Positions 8,836-20,504 of a DNA stretch of 64,000 bases are shown here, piece after piece (position 1 is the stretch's first letter; each line of letters opens with the position of its first letter). The notes under the pieces are model-generated. The model made no database searches, had not been told where the DNA came from, and saw nothing but the letters and a program-made list of their open reading frames with translations. The DNA is from Nemophila menziesii (Eukaryota > Streptophyta > Magnoliopsida > Boraginales > Hydrophyllaceae): the NCBI GenBank assembly GCA_029959085.1, contig JARWIR010000093.1, forward strand, positions 806,001 to 870,000. Direction: 5' to 3'. The translations under genes and the position numbers were made by a program.

Positions 8836-11715
8836 TTAATATATGTTGTCTTCGCAAGATATTTGTAGTTCATCGTGATCCCAATATTTCACATGCTTCT
8901 CTTGAATAAGTCTGACTGAATTTTCAGCAGAAAGATTGCACCAATTCATCTCAATCATGCGTATGGAAGTAATGTATGCAAAATCTTGAGGGATCTCTAC
9001 AAGCTTCTTGCAATCATACACGACCAAAACTTCGAGGCTGGGAAAGTTATTACGAGTGGCATTCCAGTATTTCGGATCATTCATGTCTTTCAACTTCAAG
9101 TATTTGAGTTTTGGGAACACCACTTCATCTTCCATATCCCATCTTTCACCTTCAAATGCATCGCAATTTAACTTGAGAGCCTCCAGATTCTTTAGCTTCG
9201 CAAGTTGTGACATTGCATTCCATGGCATTTTAAACTTCATCAAAGTAAGTTTCTTCAGATTGGAAGGGAAATTGAATACACATGGATATTTACGTGCACC
9301 AATGTACTTCACCTTGAGTGATATTACTTTACTGAGAAATTCCAGCATCGGGAATCGGTTGCATTTCGTATCATCATCCCATGAATCTTGAAATCTACAC
9401 TTTAGTTTCAGAATACCTGATAAACTTCTCAACATCTTCTCCATATTGTCTCCATAAGAAATAATGGGTTCCGAAAAGGTTTGTAGATTATCTAGAATGG
9501 AAGAAGAGTTCTCAAGTCTGTGGGGCTCCAAATCAAAAGAAGAAAAAATACCTATATGAATGTGTCTGAGCTTTATCATGTCCCACATACAATCTGCTAC
9601 TTCGACAATTTCATTATCTGATTGTTTGAAATCAAAAGTTTCAAGGTTCCAAATATTAGATATGGATGGTGGAATAAATTTCACAGAGCTTCTGACGGCC
9701 AAGTATCTTAGCAGAACAAGAACACCAACCCCTATAAATGAGTCTCCTATGACGATAGGTTCCAAATTCAATATACTAAGAAACTTAAAATTGTTATAAA
9801 TGAAAGAAATATCACATGAATGCTCCCTCCATAAATAATCATATGATAAAGGTGTAAAAAACAGTGATCGGAGAAATGGCCCAGAGGACATAACAAATTT
9901 ATCCCATTTTGATTGCATCTGGAGACGACGTTCGTAATATATTGTGGGTGAAGAATTCAGTTCGATCTGCAAGAAATGATCTTCCATAACTTTGATATTG
10001 AGGAAGTTACGTACCGCATCATTATAAACACAAGTGGTCTTTCCATTCTCTTCAATAGGTCTCACTAGTAGGTTTCTTGAAATAAGATCAGCTAAATAAT
10101 CCTCTCCTGTCTTCTCTAAGCTCTGGGATGCCGTATGTTTTACGAATCCCTCCGCTATCCACAATCTTATCAATTTTGACACTTTTACACGTCTATATAA
10201 AAATACTACCATATAGAAAAAGCATGATCGTAAATGATCCGGTAAATACATGCAAGTCAAATCTAGTATGCGATTTACCTGCGAACCTCTCCAACCAAAT
10301 ACGCGGGACCCTAAAGTTTGTGCAACTTCTTCCCACTGATTCACTGTTTTCCGAATGGTCCGAAGAAGAGAAACGACAAAAGGCTTTGATTCTGGTTTAC
10401 ATCTTTTAGCGATTTTCATTCCGACTTCTAACAGTTCTTCAGGGCAGCTCACTATTTGAAAGAATGACTCCCAGATTTGTGGAGATTGGGGTTCCCCTAT
10501 GCTCTTAGATTTAGCTGGCAATGCAAACTCCTCCTCTTCGGTAATTAATACTATTCTACTTCCGTTGTGAGAATCTAGAAACCATCTTTGCATTATAACC
10601 CAAATATCTAAAAAATTATAAGAATTAATCACAAGAAGGAATCTCTTTCCCTCGAGACATTCAAACAGTAGTTTAGTTAATTCTTCATTATTCTTGGAAC
10701 GAATTTCATCTGAAAGATCAACCAGCAGGTGACCTAAAAGCTCCAATAATACCTTTGTTATATCATTATGAGAAAAAAAATAATGAGAACTAAATGCACG
10801 AGACTCGAAGTGACTAATGACAGAAGGAGAATTGTACAATTCATTAGCCAATGCTTCCTTGCCTATTCCTCTCGGACCAACAATGGTGATAATGTTGAGT
10901 GGGTCATCTCCTCCAAGAAGCATATCTTTTATCATTGTTTTCTTCCCCTTGAGATCCTCCTTCACATCTTCCTTTGTTCTTCTTTCTTGCTCTATTTTGA
11001 GAAAATCTAGAAAAATATCATTAAGCCAGCAGATACAACGCCATGAAGGAAGATATCCAACTAGAAAGGAATCAAGGGAATACTCTACATCATATGCCAA
11101 TTTTGTAATTGTTTCAATTGTCTCCTTTAAAAACAATGGTGGGCTGCTTGAGATTTCTATGAGGTCAGTATACCAGAAACAAAGCTCACATTGAACCCTC
11201 TGAATGAAATAGTTGAAAGGAAGAGTTGAACTAGCCATGTCTTTCAACAACTCCTCAAGAGTCTCCACCAGATGGTCAATGAAGACGAACGGACTTGTTT
11301 TTGGATACACGAGAATTGGCCTCTCCACTCTGAAACGTTTGAAAGTAGGCGTTTTCTTGAGCTGACGAAAAAAATTGCATAGCTGCGAACAAAGTTGAAT
11401 GGCCATGTATTCATTCATTTTATTGAGATCAAATGAAGAGAAAAAGGATCCTACATTCCTCACAACAGATCTAGCTACTTGTAAATCACCATCTTCAACC
11501 AACTCTTGAGGATGATCTATTAGGATTGCTTTGATAATGACTACACCAGTTATGATGTCCTCTATCATTTTTGGAGGCACAACAAGGGAACTGACAAGAA
11601 ACTCAAGTAGAGCATCAAAAGCAGAAAAATCAATCTCACTACTCTCCACAACTCTTTGATCAAAAATACTGCTGTATGCCAATAAAGGATGCACAATTTC
11701 AGTATCACTCAGCAT
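8836..11715 (-). CDS. CC-NB-ARC-LRR disease-resistance-like protein with degenerate NB motifs
   Basis: Single-exon 959-aa protein of the R1/RPP13-like NLR group (intracellular immune receptors). Visible order: N-terminal helical region with an EDVID-like segment VEYSLDSFL (about 210-218); NB-ARC from about 270; LRR-type repeats from about 620 to the end (phrases such as LEALKLNCDAF, FPKLKYLKLKDM, FPSLEVLVVYDCKKL). Motifs depart from canonical ones. The P-loop is GPRGIGKEA (280-288), with E where T/S normally follows the lysine. The kinase-2 strand is FLLVINSYNFLDIW (359-372), without the usual DD. GLPL is replaced near KPFVVS (444-449), and MHD by YND (564-566). RNBS-B (GSRIVLIT, 385-392) and RNBS-D (LRSCFFY, 495-501) are good. 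The frame is completely open, so it is unlikely to be a dead pseudogene. It may be a non-nucleotide-cycling or decoy NLR. The start is the first ATG of the frame; no upstream in-frame extension was seen. Confidence 0.88.
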   Translation of the reverse strand: MLSDTEIVHPLLAYSSIFDQRVVESSEIDFSAFDALLEFLVSSLVVPPKMIEDIITGVVIIKAILIDHPQELVEDGDLQVARSVVRNVGSFFSSFDLNKMNEYMAIQLCSQLCNFFRQLKKTPTFKRFRVERPILVYPKTSPFVFIDHLVETLEELLKDMASSTLPFNYFIQRVQCELCFWYTDLIEISSSPPLFLKETIETITKLAYDVEYSLDSFLVGYLPSWRCICWLNDIFLDFLKIEQERRTKEDVKEDLKGKKTMIKDMLLGGDDPLNIITIVGPRGIGKEALANELYNSPSVISHFESRAFSSHYFFSHNDITKVLLELLGHLLVDLSDEIRSKNNEELTKLLFECLEGKRFLLVINSYNFLDIWVIMQRWFLDSHNGSRIVLITEEEEFALPAKSKSIGEPQSPQIWESFFQIVSCPEELLEVGMKIAKRCKPESKPFVVSLLRTIRKTVNQWEEVAQTLGSRVFGWRGSQVNRILDLTCMYLPDHLRSCFFYMVVFLYRRVKVSKLIRLWIAEGFVKHTASQSLEKTGEDYLADLISRNLLVRPIEENGKTTCVYNDAVRNFLNIKVMEDHFLQIELNSSPTIYYERRLQMQSKWDKFVMSSGPFLRSLFFTPLSYDYLWREHSCDISFIYNNFKFLSILNLEPIVIGDSFIGVGVLVLLRYLAVRSSVKFIPPSISNIWNLETFDFKQSDNEIVEVADCMWDMIKLRHIHIGIFSSFDLEPHRLENSSSILDNLQTFSEPIISYGDNMEKMLRSLSGILKLKCRFQDSWDDDTKCNRFPMLEFLSKVISLKVKYIGARKYPCVFNFPSNLKKLTLMKFKMPWNAMSQLAKLKNLEALKLNCDAFEGERWDMEDEVVFPKLKYLKLKDMNDPKYWNATRNNFPSLEVLVVYDCKKLVEIPQDFAYITSIRMIEMNWCNLSAENSVRLIQEKHVKYWDHDELQISCEDNIY

Positions 11716-11935
11716 AATTCTCTAAGATTTTATTTTTGTTACTTAGGGATTTAATGTGGAGAAGAAGTAAATATAAATGGAAGAAGCTGGAAGAGGCGAA
11801 GATCCAAACAAGACTGAGTAATCCTCACCTACCCAATGATATTTAATTATTTTTCTTTTTTTTTTCTTTTTTTTGGACGGTTTTTTTTTTTTTAGTCGAA
11901 TATAGAACATTCATTAAAATCACAAAAATTACAAG

Positions 11936-14900
11936 TTAGCCTATACCCGAAGGTTCAAAGTCAAGCCTAATCAACGAAGTTAATTGGGAAGGAGGATGGC
12001 TACTCCAAAGACCAAACAATTCTCCTTTGAGTTTATGTTTGGCCACCCAATCCGCTATCCTATTCTTTTCTCTCCTAACAAAGGAGATTTTCAAGTTATA
12101 AAGGTCCTTACAAAATATAATGTTTTTAACCAAAACCTTAGTCAAACTAGATACATTACATTTTGCATTAATTTGATCAACTAATCTAGAGCTATCACAC
12201 TCAATAAGAACACTTCCAATTGGGTATCTCGAGGCCATCTCACAAGCTGCCAAAACACCTCTACCTTCAGCTTCCTCTATTGAATATGTAAGAGAGTTTC
12301 TCGCAAAACCTTCCACCAACTGTCCTCTAGCATTCCTTAGAACACAAGCAAAAGAACATTTGTTAGCTTTAAGTAAAACTAAAGCATCAGTATTAATTTT
12401 GAACTTCCCATTTGGAGGAGAGTCCCATTTGAGGTTATCAGTGATATCAACCTCTAATGTGTCATTAAAATTGCGCAATTCTGAATGATCATTTCTAATA
12501 TTCATAACTCCAAAACATTATCTGAGATAATATTTTGAGTAGCCTCAGAGATGTTTAAATTTGCATTTTTATACTCATCATATGCCAAATAACATTTCTG
12601 TAAAGTAAGTAAAGGGTCAGGATCTATTCCTTTAAATAAATATTTATTTCTGCCTTTCCAAATAAACCAGCAAATGTACATAGTTACTTCACTAAGATCA
12701 GGTAGTATATCTGTTCTATCAATGGAGAAAAGTCTCAAGAAAGAGATCCATTTAATAAAGTTATTTGAGGGTTCAGCTGTTGAAATAAAAGACAAGGGAC
12801 TAGCTAGCCAAACAGCTCTAGCCCAAGAGCAGTGAAAGAGTAAATGTTCAACAGTTCCATCAAAACAACCACATAGTTCACACTTTGGGGAAGGAGAGGA
12901 CCTTCTCTTATACCTATTTGCATTAGTAGCAAGTCCATCACCACAACATTTCCAAATAAAATTTCTAACTTTTGGTAATACTTTTAACTGCCTGATAAAG
13001 TTCCAGTCAATAGTTTCCAATTTAAAAGAGGTAGAGCTTACTATTTTTTCTAACTTCAAGGACTTGTTGAGCCTTTCAAATCTGATTATAACATTCCTTC
13101 CCTTTAACCTCTCCACTAATGGAGACAGTCCAAAAAGGAGTGACAGTACAGTAAAAAGAAGGAATGTCTATAGTACAGATGGTTGCTACAACTGAGTCCT
13201 CAAATAATCATTGTAAGAGAGGGACATTCCAGACCTTAGAGGGTAGAATTAAATCTGAAACAAATTCAAATTCACACCCTAAAGGCTTAATAATATAAGG
13301 TACTGAAGGGATCCATTTATCCCTCCAAATAGATATTTTCTCACCATTACCAATAGACCAATGTACTTTGTCTAAAAAACAGTTTCTTCCCTCTATTAGG
13401 CTTTTCCGGCCCCAAGAGCAATTACATTTCAAAGAGGCCTCAATGAAGTCAGTTTCAGGGAAATATTTTCCTTTAAATACCTTATGAATAAGAGAATCTT
13501 CATTTTTGAGAAATTTCCAAGCATTAGAAGACAACAAAGCAAGGTTTTGAGTATGGAAATCTTTAAACCCAAGACCTCCATCTTCTTTAGCTGTCATCAA
13601 TGTTTGCCATTTAATCCAGTGGCACCTAGACTCACCTTGATTATTCCAATATAAGTTAGAAACCAGAGATGTAAGATGAGAAGTCAGCTTCTTTGGGATC
13701 AAAAAAACCGACATAATATAGTTTGGCATAGAGCCTATAATGGCTTTAATAAGAATCTCTTTCCCACTTTTAGATAATAATTTAGTTTCCCAATTATCCA
13801 TCCTTTTCATAATCATTTCAATAAGCCATTCCAGTGATTTAACTTTAGAATTTCCCCAAGAAGAGGGAATGCCAAGATACTTACCAAGATCTTGTAAATG
13901 ATTCATTCTAAGCAAGGAGCTTAGTTTATTCTTAACCTCAGGAGGGGTGTTCTTACTAAACAATACACCACTTTTATTCAAGTTTAACTTTTGACCAGAA
14001 TCAAAGCAATACCAATTAAGAACTGTAACAAACATCTCTATATTATATTCCTCAACTTCTAAAAAGAAAAGACTATCATCTGCGAATAACAAATGAGTTA
14101 ACATAGGAGCTTTAACTGCAACTTTAACACCTTTAAGTAGGTCCATTTGAACATAATATTCAATAAGATAGGATAAAGCTTGTGTCACAATACAAAATAA
14201 GTAAGGAGAGATTGGATCTCCTTGTCTTATACCTTTATGAGGTTCGTCAATTGAGTGAAGTTCACCATTAACTTTCACCTTATAAGAAACTGATGAGATG
14301 CAATTTTCTATCCAATGTTTCCAAATAGAACGAAAACCCATATATCTCATTAAATCTAATAAGAAATCCCATTCAATGTTCTCATAAGCCTTAGACATAT
14401 CTGCCTTAATGGCTAATGAGTAATTTTTATAAGTTCTTTTATTTTTAAGAAAATGGCTAACTTCTTGAGCAATCAAAATATTTTCAAAAATAGATCTACC
14501 TGGGATAAAAGCGGTTTGAGTTTCAGAAACAATTTTATCCATCCAAGGCTATAATCTTGATGCTAAAATTTTTGAGATAATTTTATAGATAAAATTTGCG
14601 CAGCTAATGGGTCTGAAGGATGCAACAAAATCAGGAGATCTAATTTTAGGGATAAGCGCAATAATAGTACAATTAATATCTTTCAGAGAAGTATTATTTG
14701 AGATGAAGTCATCCACCAGAGCAAGGACATCAAATTTTATTTCATTCCAAAATTTCCTAAAGAAGAAGCCTCCAAAGCCATCAGGGCCTGGGGATTTATC
14801 AGTTCCCATGGCCCAAACAGCATTTTTAACTTCCTCCATAGTAACCTTGCAAGTTAAACATTTATTCATTTCATCTGTGACATTCTTTTTGATCCTATGG

Positions 14901-16141
14901 AGAATAGGTTCATAGAATCTATTCCCATATGATTTAAATACATTATTGTAATAAGACTTGATCTCAGAAACAATCTCATCCTTTTCATATATCCAATCAC
15001 CATTCTCCTTTTTAATTTGAGAAATGCGATTTAAGTTTCTTTTTGCCTTAGTAATAGCATGATAGTACTTAGTGTTTTTCTCACCCAATTTAAGCCACGA
15101 ATTTCTAGATCTCAATTGCCAGTACATTTCCTCTTTTTTCCAATGAGATTCCAATTCAAAATTAAGCTTTTCCAGCTTTATTTTGTTAATTTCCGAGTAG
15201 GGGCCATTAAATAGCTTCTCAATCTGAGCTAAGGAAGATTTTATGAGTAGTCTATGGTTTAGAACCCTCTTCCTAGCCCAGAGAGAAACATATTTATTAA
15301 TATGTTTGAGTTTCAGATCAAATTTGATAACACCTGAGAAAGAATCAAAGATTTTAGTTCTCCATTTTTGTGATATAATTTTACAGAAAGAATCATCAAC
15401 CAACTAACTTTTATCAATCATGAAACGCTTTTTAGAAGGTTTAGAGATACCATGATTTAATCATATAGGAGAATGATCTGAGCCCACGTGAGGTAACATT
15501 GAGCACCAAGAGTTTGGGAATTTTGAACTCCATTCCTCATTTACAAGAATCCTATCAAGCTTTCGTTTAATGAGTTGGTTTCCACTTCTCTTGTTTGACC
15601 AAGAGTAGCTACATCCCTTATCTGATAACTCAACAAGATTGTTAGATAAAATAACAGAGTTAAAAAGATCCATTATGTTTTTATGAGAATTGCATAATTC
15701 ACCTCCCAACTTTTCAGAAGGGAATCTAATAATATTGAAATCTCCTATAAGGCATCTACATAAAGCTGTCTGAGGGAGTGAATTAATTTTATCCAAAAAG
15801 AAAGGTTTATCTGCATCAACTGGAGGGCCATACACAAAAACCATTTCACACTTTCCCATCATATAAAAATCATATAGGCAGTGAATTAAGTTCTTATCAG
15901 AACTTATAATAAATTATCTAGAATTTTAGCAAAAACTGCCAAACCACCTGATAACCCTATAAGGTCAACAAAATCAACTAAACTTAATCCAAGTTTAGAA
16001 CTAATTTTAGAGACTAAAGGAGATTTATTTTTTAATTTTAGAGAGAAATAATACCTCAATTTGGTGAGCCTTAACCATGTCAACTAGGCTCAGTTCTGTC
16101 AAGGTAGTTGCAACACCTTGACAGTTCCAAGCTAGAATCAT
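11936..16141 (-). pseudogene. LINE A ORF2 (endonuclease-RT-zf-RVT-RNase H), broken
   Basis: The start ATG (16141-16139) overlaps the ORF1 stop as ATGA and reads MILAWNCQG. The endonuclease domain holds GDFNIIR and GSDHSPI (15862-15461). RT (15403-13208) has KSPGPDGFGG, FRPISC, AFIPGRSI, IRQGDPISPYLF and the catalytic box LLFADDSLFF. zf-RVT is at 13116-12502 (CELCGCFDGTVEHLLFHC) and RNase H at 12505-11936 (KINTDALV, EAEGRGVLAA, IECDSS, NRIADWVAK). A single TAG at 14544-14546 replaces a glutamine (SRL-stop-PWMDK; LINE B has SRLQSW). There are further stops or frameshifts near 16000, 15430 and 13150. It is inactive but little diverged. Confidence 0.88.
16138..16141 (-). promoter_or_regulatory. 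ATGA stop/start overlap between ORF1 and ORF2 (LINE A)
   Basis: On the minus strand the ORF1 stop TGA and ORF2 start ATG share four bases, ATGA. The same overlap occurs in LINE B at 20504-20501, and as GTGA in LINE D at 44378-44381. This fits coupled termination and re-initiation. Confidence 0.75.
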
Positions 16142-16344
16142 CTTGGGTTTTGGGGTTGATTAGGGTCAACCCTGCAAACCACTTTAGTGTCAAAAGCTTC
16201 CAAAGTGCCTTCATCCTCCCACTTAACCTCACCATCTTCTGTTACATCATTTGCATAATTTTTCTTGAACAGAACATTTGTTAAGTATCTAAAGGTTTTT
16301 TTTTAGACGAAAATAAACTACCGATAAACCAAAATATTACAACC

Positions 16345-19300
16345 TTAGCCAATGCCTGTTTGTTCAAAGTCATTGTTTAGCAAATTCGCTAATTGGGAAG
16401 GAGGGAACAAACTCCAAAGGCCAAACAAACCCCCAACGAGAGTTTGTTTAGCAACCCAATCAGCTACCCTATTTTTGGATCTCTTAACATACGAGATTTG
16501 AAGATTATACAACTCTTTACAATGCCTAACACTCTTAACTAACACCTTAGTAAGATTATCTAGTTTACACTTTGCATTAATTTGATTTACAAAAGTTAAA
16601 TTATCAGTTTCAACGGTGATACTTCTAGCTGGATAAAATGAAGCCATCTTACACGCATTTAAAATGCCCCTTCCCTCAGCTTCCACCACTGATCTTGTGC
16701 ATATTTTCTTAGCAAACCCTTCAATCATCTTACCTGCAGAATTGCGCAAGACACAAGCAAATGAGGCTTTGTTAGTCTTTAAATTAACTGATGCATCACA
16801 GTTAATTTAAACTTTCCAACTATAGGGGGGACCACCCACAAGTTTCAACTGAGTTAGAAACAACTTGAGAAAAGTCTGCATTATTCACATTAGCACCTGA
16901 GTTAAAATTTAGATTTCTAGGGACATAAGATTGATGAGATTCCTCATTTCATGTTTAAAGGGTCAGGGACTATTCCTTTGAACACAAATTCATTCCTTCC
17001 TTTCCATATAAACCAAGCTGTAAAACAAGCAATTTCTCCTATATCAGGTGTAGTATCTGCTCTATCAATGGAACATTTTCTCACAAATGAAATCCATTTG
17101 TTAAAATTGAAGGATGGTTCAACAATAGAGACAAAGTTTAATGGGATTGCTAACCAGACTACTCTGGCCCATGAGCATTGAAAAATAAGATGCTCTACAG
17201 ACTACAGTTTCTTCCTGAATCCCACACAGTTCACATAATGGAGATTTGATTGATCTCCTTTTGAACCTATTATAGTTTGTAGCAAGCCCATTCTCACTAC
17301 ATTTCCATATAATTTTTTTGATCTTTGGCAAAATATTAAGTTGCCAAATAAATTTCCAATCCTGAGTTTCAAGTTTAAAGGAGGAACTCCCTTTATCTTT
17401 AATTTCTCAGCCTCAGTGTATTGTTGAGCCCTCCATAAGTTTTGATAACATTCTTTAACTGTAACATCTCCAGTCTTAGAGCAAGACCAGACTGGATTGT
17501 CATCGCATGGAAAGTAAGGAATGTCAATTTCAGTTATGGTTGCTACAACTTGTGGTTCAAAAACTTAATTTAATACCTCAACATTCCAATTGGTTTTATC
17601 ATCACTAAATAAGTCAGAAACATATTCCACCACACAATCAGTAGGCTTAATTAATTGAACATTAGATGGAATCCACTTATCATTTCACACATTATTTCTA
17701 TTTCCATTACTAATAACCCAAGTCAAGTCATTTCTAAAACAATTTCTACCTTCAATTAAGATCTTCTAACCCCAGGAACAATTTGATTGAAGAGTAGCAT
17801 TAAGAAAATCCGTATCCGAAAAATATTTCCCTTTTAAGACTTTGAAAACTAAAGAGTTTTCATTATTCAAAAACTTCCAAGCATTAGAGGCCAAAAGAGA
17901 GAGATTTTGAGTATGAAAATCCTTGAACCCCAGGCCTCCATCATCTTTTGATGTCATAAGAGTTTTCCATTTAATCCAATGGCATCTCTTTTCACCTTTA
18001 TTATTCCAGTAAAAATCAGTCACAAGAGATGTTATGCGAGAGGTTACTTTCTTAGGAATAAGGAATACAGACATAATAAAGTTAGGGATTGACCCTATAA
18101 TAGCCTTGATTAGAATTTCTTTCCCACTTTTAGATAGCATAATAGTATTCCACCTCTCCATTCTTTTCAAGATCATTTCTATAAGCCATTCCATAGATTT
18201 TATCTTTGAAATACCCCAAGATGATGGTATACCAAGGTATTTCCCAAGATCTTGAAGTTGATTCATTCTCATGATGTTACAGAGTTCACTTTTAAGAGAT
18301 GGTGGAGCATTTTTACTAAAAAGTACACCACTTTTATTCAAATTAATTTTCGGGCCTGAAGCAAAACAGTACCAGTTAAGAACTGTAATGAAAATTTCAA
18401 CATTTTACTTTATAGCTTCAAGGAAAAATAAGCTATCATCTGCAAAAAGAAGGTGTGTAATCGTAGGTGCCTTTTTAGAAATTCTAATACCTTGCAAAAG
18501 CCCTAGTTGCACATAATAATAAATAAGTGAGGACAAGGCTTCAGTAACCAAACAGAATAGATATGGGACAAGGGATCCCCTTGCCTGATACCTTTCTGAG
18601 GCTTTTAAATATCATGAAGTTGTCTATTAATTTTTATTTTATAAGTCACTGAAGAAACACAATTATGAATCCACTCAACCCACTTCATATGAAAACCCAT
18701 CTATTTCAAGAGGTCAATGAGAAAGTCTCATGCAATGTTCTCATAGGCCTTACTCATATCAGCTTTCACAGCTAAATAGCTATTTTTGATGTTCTTTTAT
18801 TTTTCAGAAAATGACAAGTCTCCTGAGCAATAATAATATTCTCAAATATTGATCTTCCTGGAATTCAAGTTGTTTGAGATTCAGATATAACCATTCCTAT
18901 CCAACTTTGAAGTCTATTGGATAATATCTTAGATATAACTTTATATATGAAGTTAGCACAGCTGATAGGCCTAAATGAGCTAACCATATCAGGATTAATA
19001 CACTTAGGAATAAGAGCTATGATAGTTTCATTAATTTCACTCAGTGATGAATTATTATTCATAAAATCCTCTACTAAAATCCAAAAGATCTAGTTTAATT
19101 TCTTCCCAGAATTTTTTGAAGAAAAAACCCCCATATCCATCAGGCCCTGGTGATTTATCACTACCAAGGGACCAGACTACTTCTTTAATTTCATCAAGTG
19201 TAACTTTTTGAATCAAACTAGTGTTCATTATATCAGTAACCACTTTTTTGATCTTACATAAGATAGGATCATAAAATCTCTGCCCATTTGATTTAAAAAT

Positions 19301-20504
19301 CTAATTATAATATGATTTAATTTCATGTACTATTTCATCTTTCCCATGTATCCATTCACCATTCCCTTTTTGATAGAGGATATGCGATTAATATTCCCTT
19401 TCAGCTTTGTCAAAGCATGATAATATTTTGTGTTCTTATCACCTAATTTGATCCATGAATTTCGAGACCTAACAGCCAATAAGTTTCCTCCTTTTTCCAA
19501 ACAATTTCCAAATTCTTACTCAAGTTTTTCAGCTCAACCTTGTTAGAATCCGAGTATGGGGCATTAAATAGCTTCTCCATCTGAGCTAGATAAGATGTTA
19601 TGAGTAATCGGCTGTTCAGAACTCTCTTTCTAGCCCGGAGAGAAACATATTTATTAATATGTTTGATTTTGCAACCAAATTTTTTCAAACCTGTACAAGA
19701 ATAAAAAAAATTAGTTTTCCATTTATCATAGATAATTTGACAAAAAGAGTCTTCTACAAGCCAATTCTTATCAATAATAAATCTTTTGTTCTTACTCAAG
19801 CTTGTGATACCAGGATTAAGAATGATTGGTGAATGGTCAGGACCAGCTGGTGGTAGAACAATACACCAAGAGTTTGGCAGTCTCATCATCCATTCAGAAT
19901 TCACAAGTATTCTATCAAGTTTTTGCTTAATAAGTTGGTCGCCATTTCTCTTGTTAGACCAAGATAAATTACATCCTTTACTGATAAGCTCAACAAGATT
20001 ATACTTGCTAATAAAAGAATTAAATAAGTCCATGTTGTTTTTATGAGAGGTGCCTAAATCACCTCCCAATTTCTCAGAGGGGTACCTTATCAAATTAAAA
20101 TCCCCCAACAAACATCTGCAAATAACTGTACATGGTAGATCTGAAAGAGAATCTATGAAGTTAGTTTTATCAATATCTAATGGTGGGCCATAAACAAACA
20201 CAATTTCACAAAACCCCATATTATTGAACTCATAGGAGCAAGAGATTATATTTTTATCAAGGCTAATAATCTTAAAATTGTCTGAGTTTTTAGCAAAGAT
20301 TGTCAATCCACCAGATAAACCTTCAGGGTCTATATGAGCTACAAGACTCATGTTAATTTTTGTACTCAGCTTGGACATAGAAAACAATTTATTTTTAGTC
20401 TCAGAAAGAAAAATTACCTCAAAATGATGAACCTTAACCATATCAGCAAGGCTCAATTCTGTCAAGGGAGTTCCAACCCCTTGATAGTTCTAGGCTAGAA
20501 TCAT
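16345..20504 (-). pseudogene. LINE B ORF2, heavily interrupted
   Basis: Starts at ATGA 20504-20501 (MILA, then TAG in place of a tryptophan codon). Endonuclease 20465-19443 with FLSETKNK, LLGDFNLIR and GPDHSPI (G-P replaces G-S before DHS). RT pieces: KSPGPDGYGG (19243-19055), FRPISCANF (19062-18865), FADDSLFFLEA near 18430, and the post-RT block 18341-17766 (MNKSGVLFSKN to CSWG). zf-RVT at 17331-17119 (CELCGIQEETV). RNase H at 16749-16345 (EAEGRGILNA, VETDNLT, NRVADWVAK). At least eight breaks are visible. Clearly non-functional. Confidence 0.85.

Larger units (their letters stand above)
11881..16295 (-). mobile_element. LINE A (plant L1 with RNase H)
   Basis: About 4.4-kb L1 element read right to left. 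The 3' end carries a T13 run (11881-11893) that is its poly(A) tail. ORF2 ends with EPSGIG just inside it. The 5' end keeps only the last ~45 residues of ORF1 (KKNYANDVTEDGEVKW to PQNPR-stop), followed by ORF2 beginning at 16141. It stops at 16295, where the poly(A) tail of LINE B begins, so A is either 5'-truncated or was split by B. No L1-A sequence is recognised beyond B. No TSD was found. Confidence 0.9.

Noticed and set aside
8986..11194. Multiple plus-strand frames (up to 127 codons) over the NLR gene
   Set aside because: Antisense shadows of a well-supported 959-aa NLR frame.
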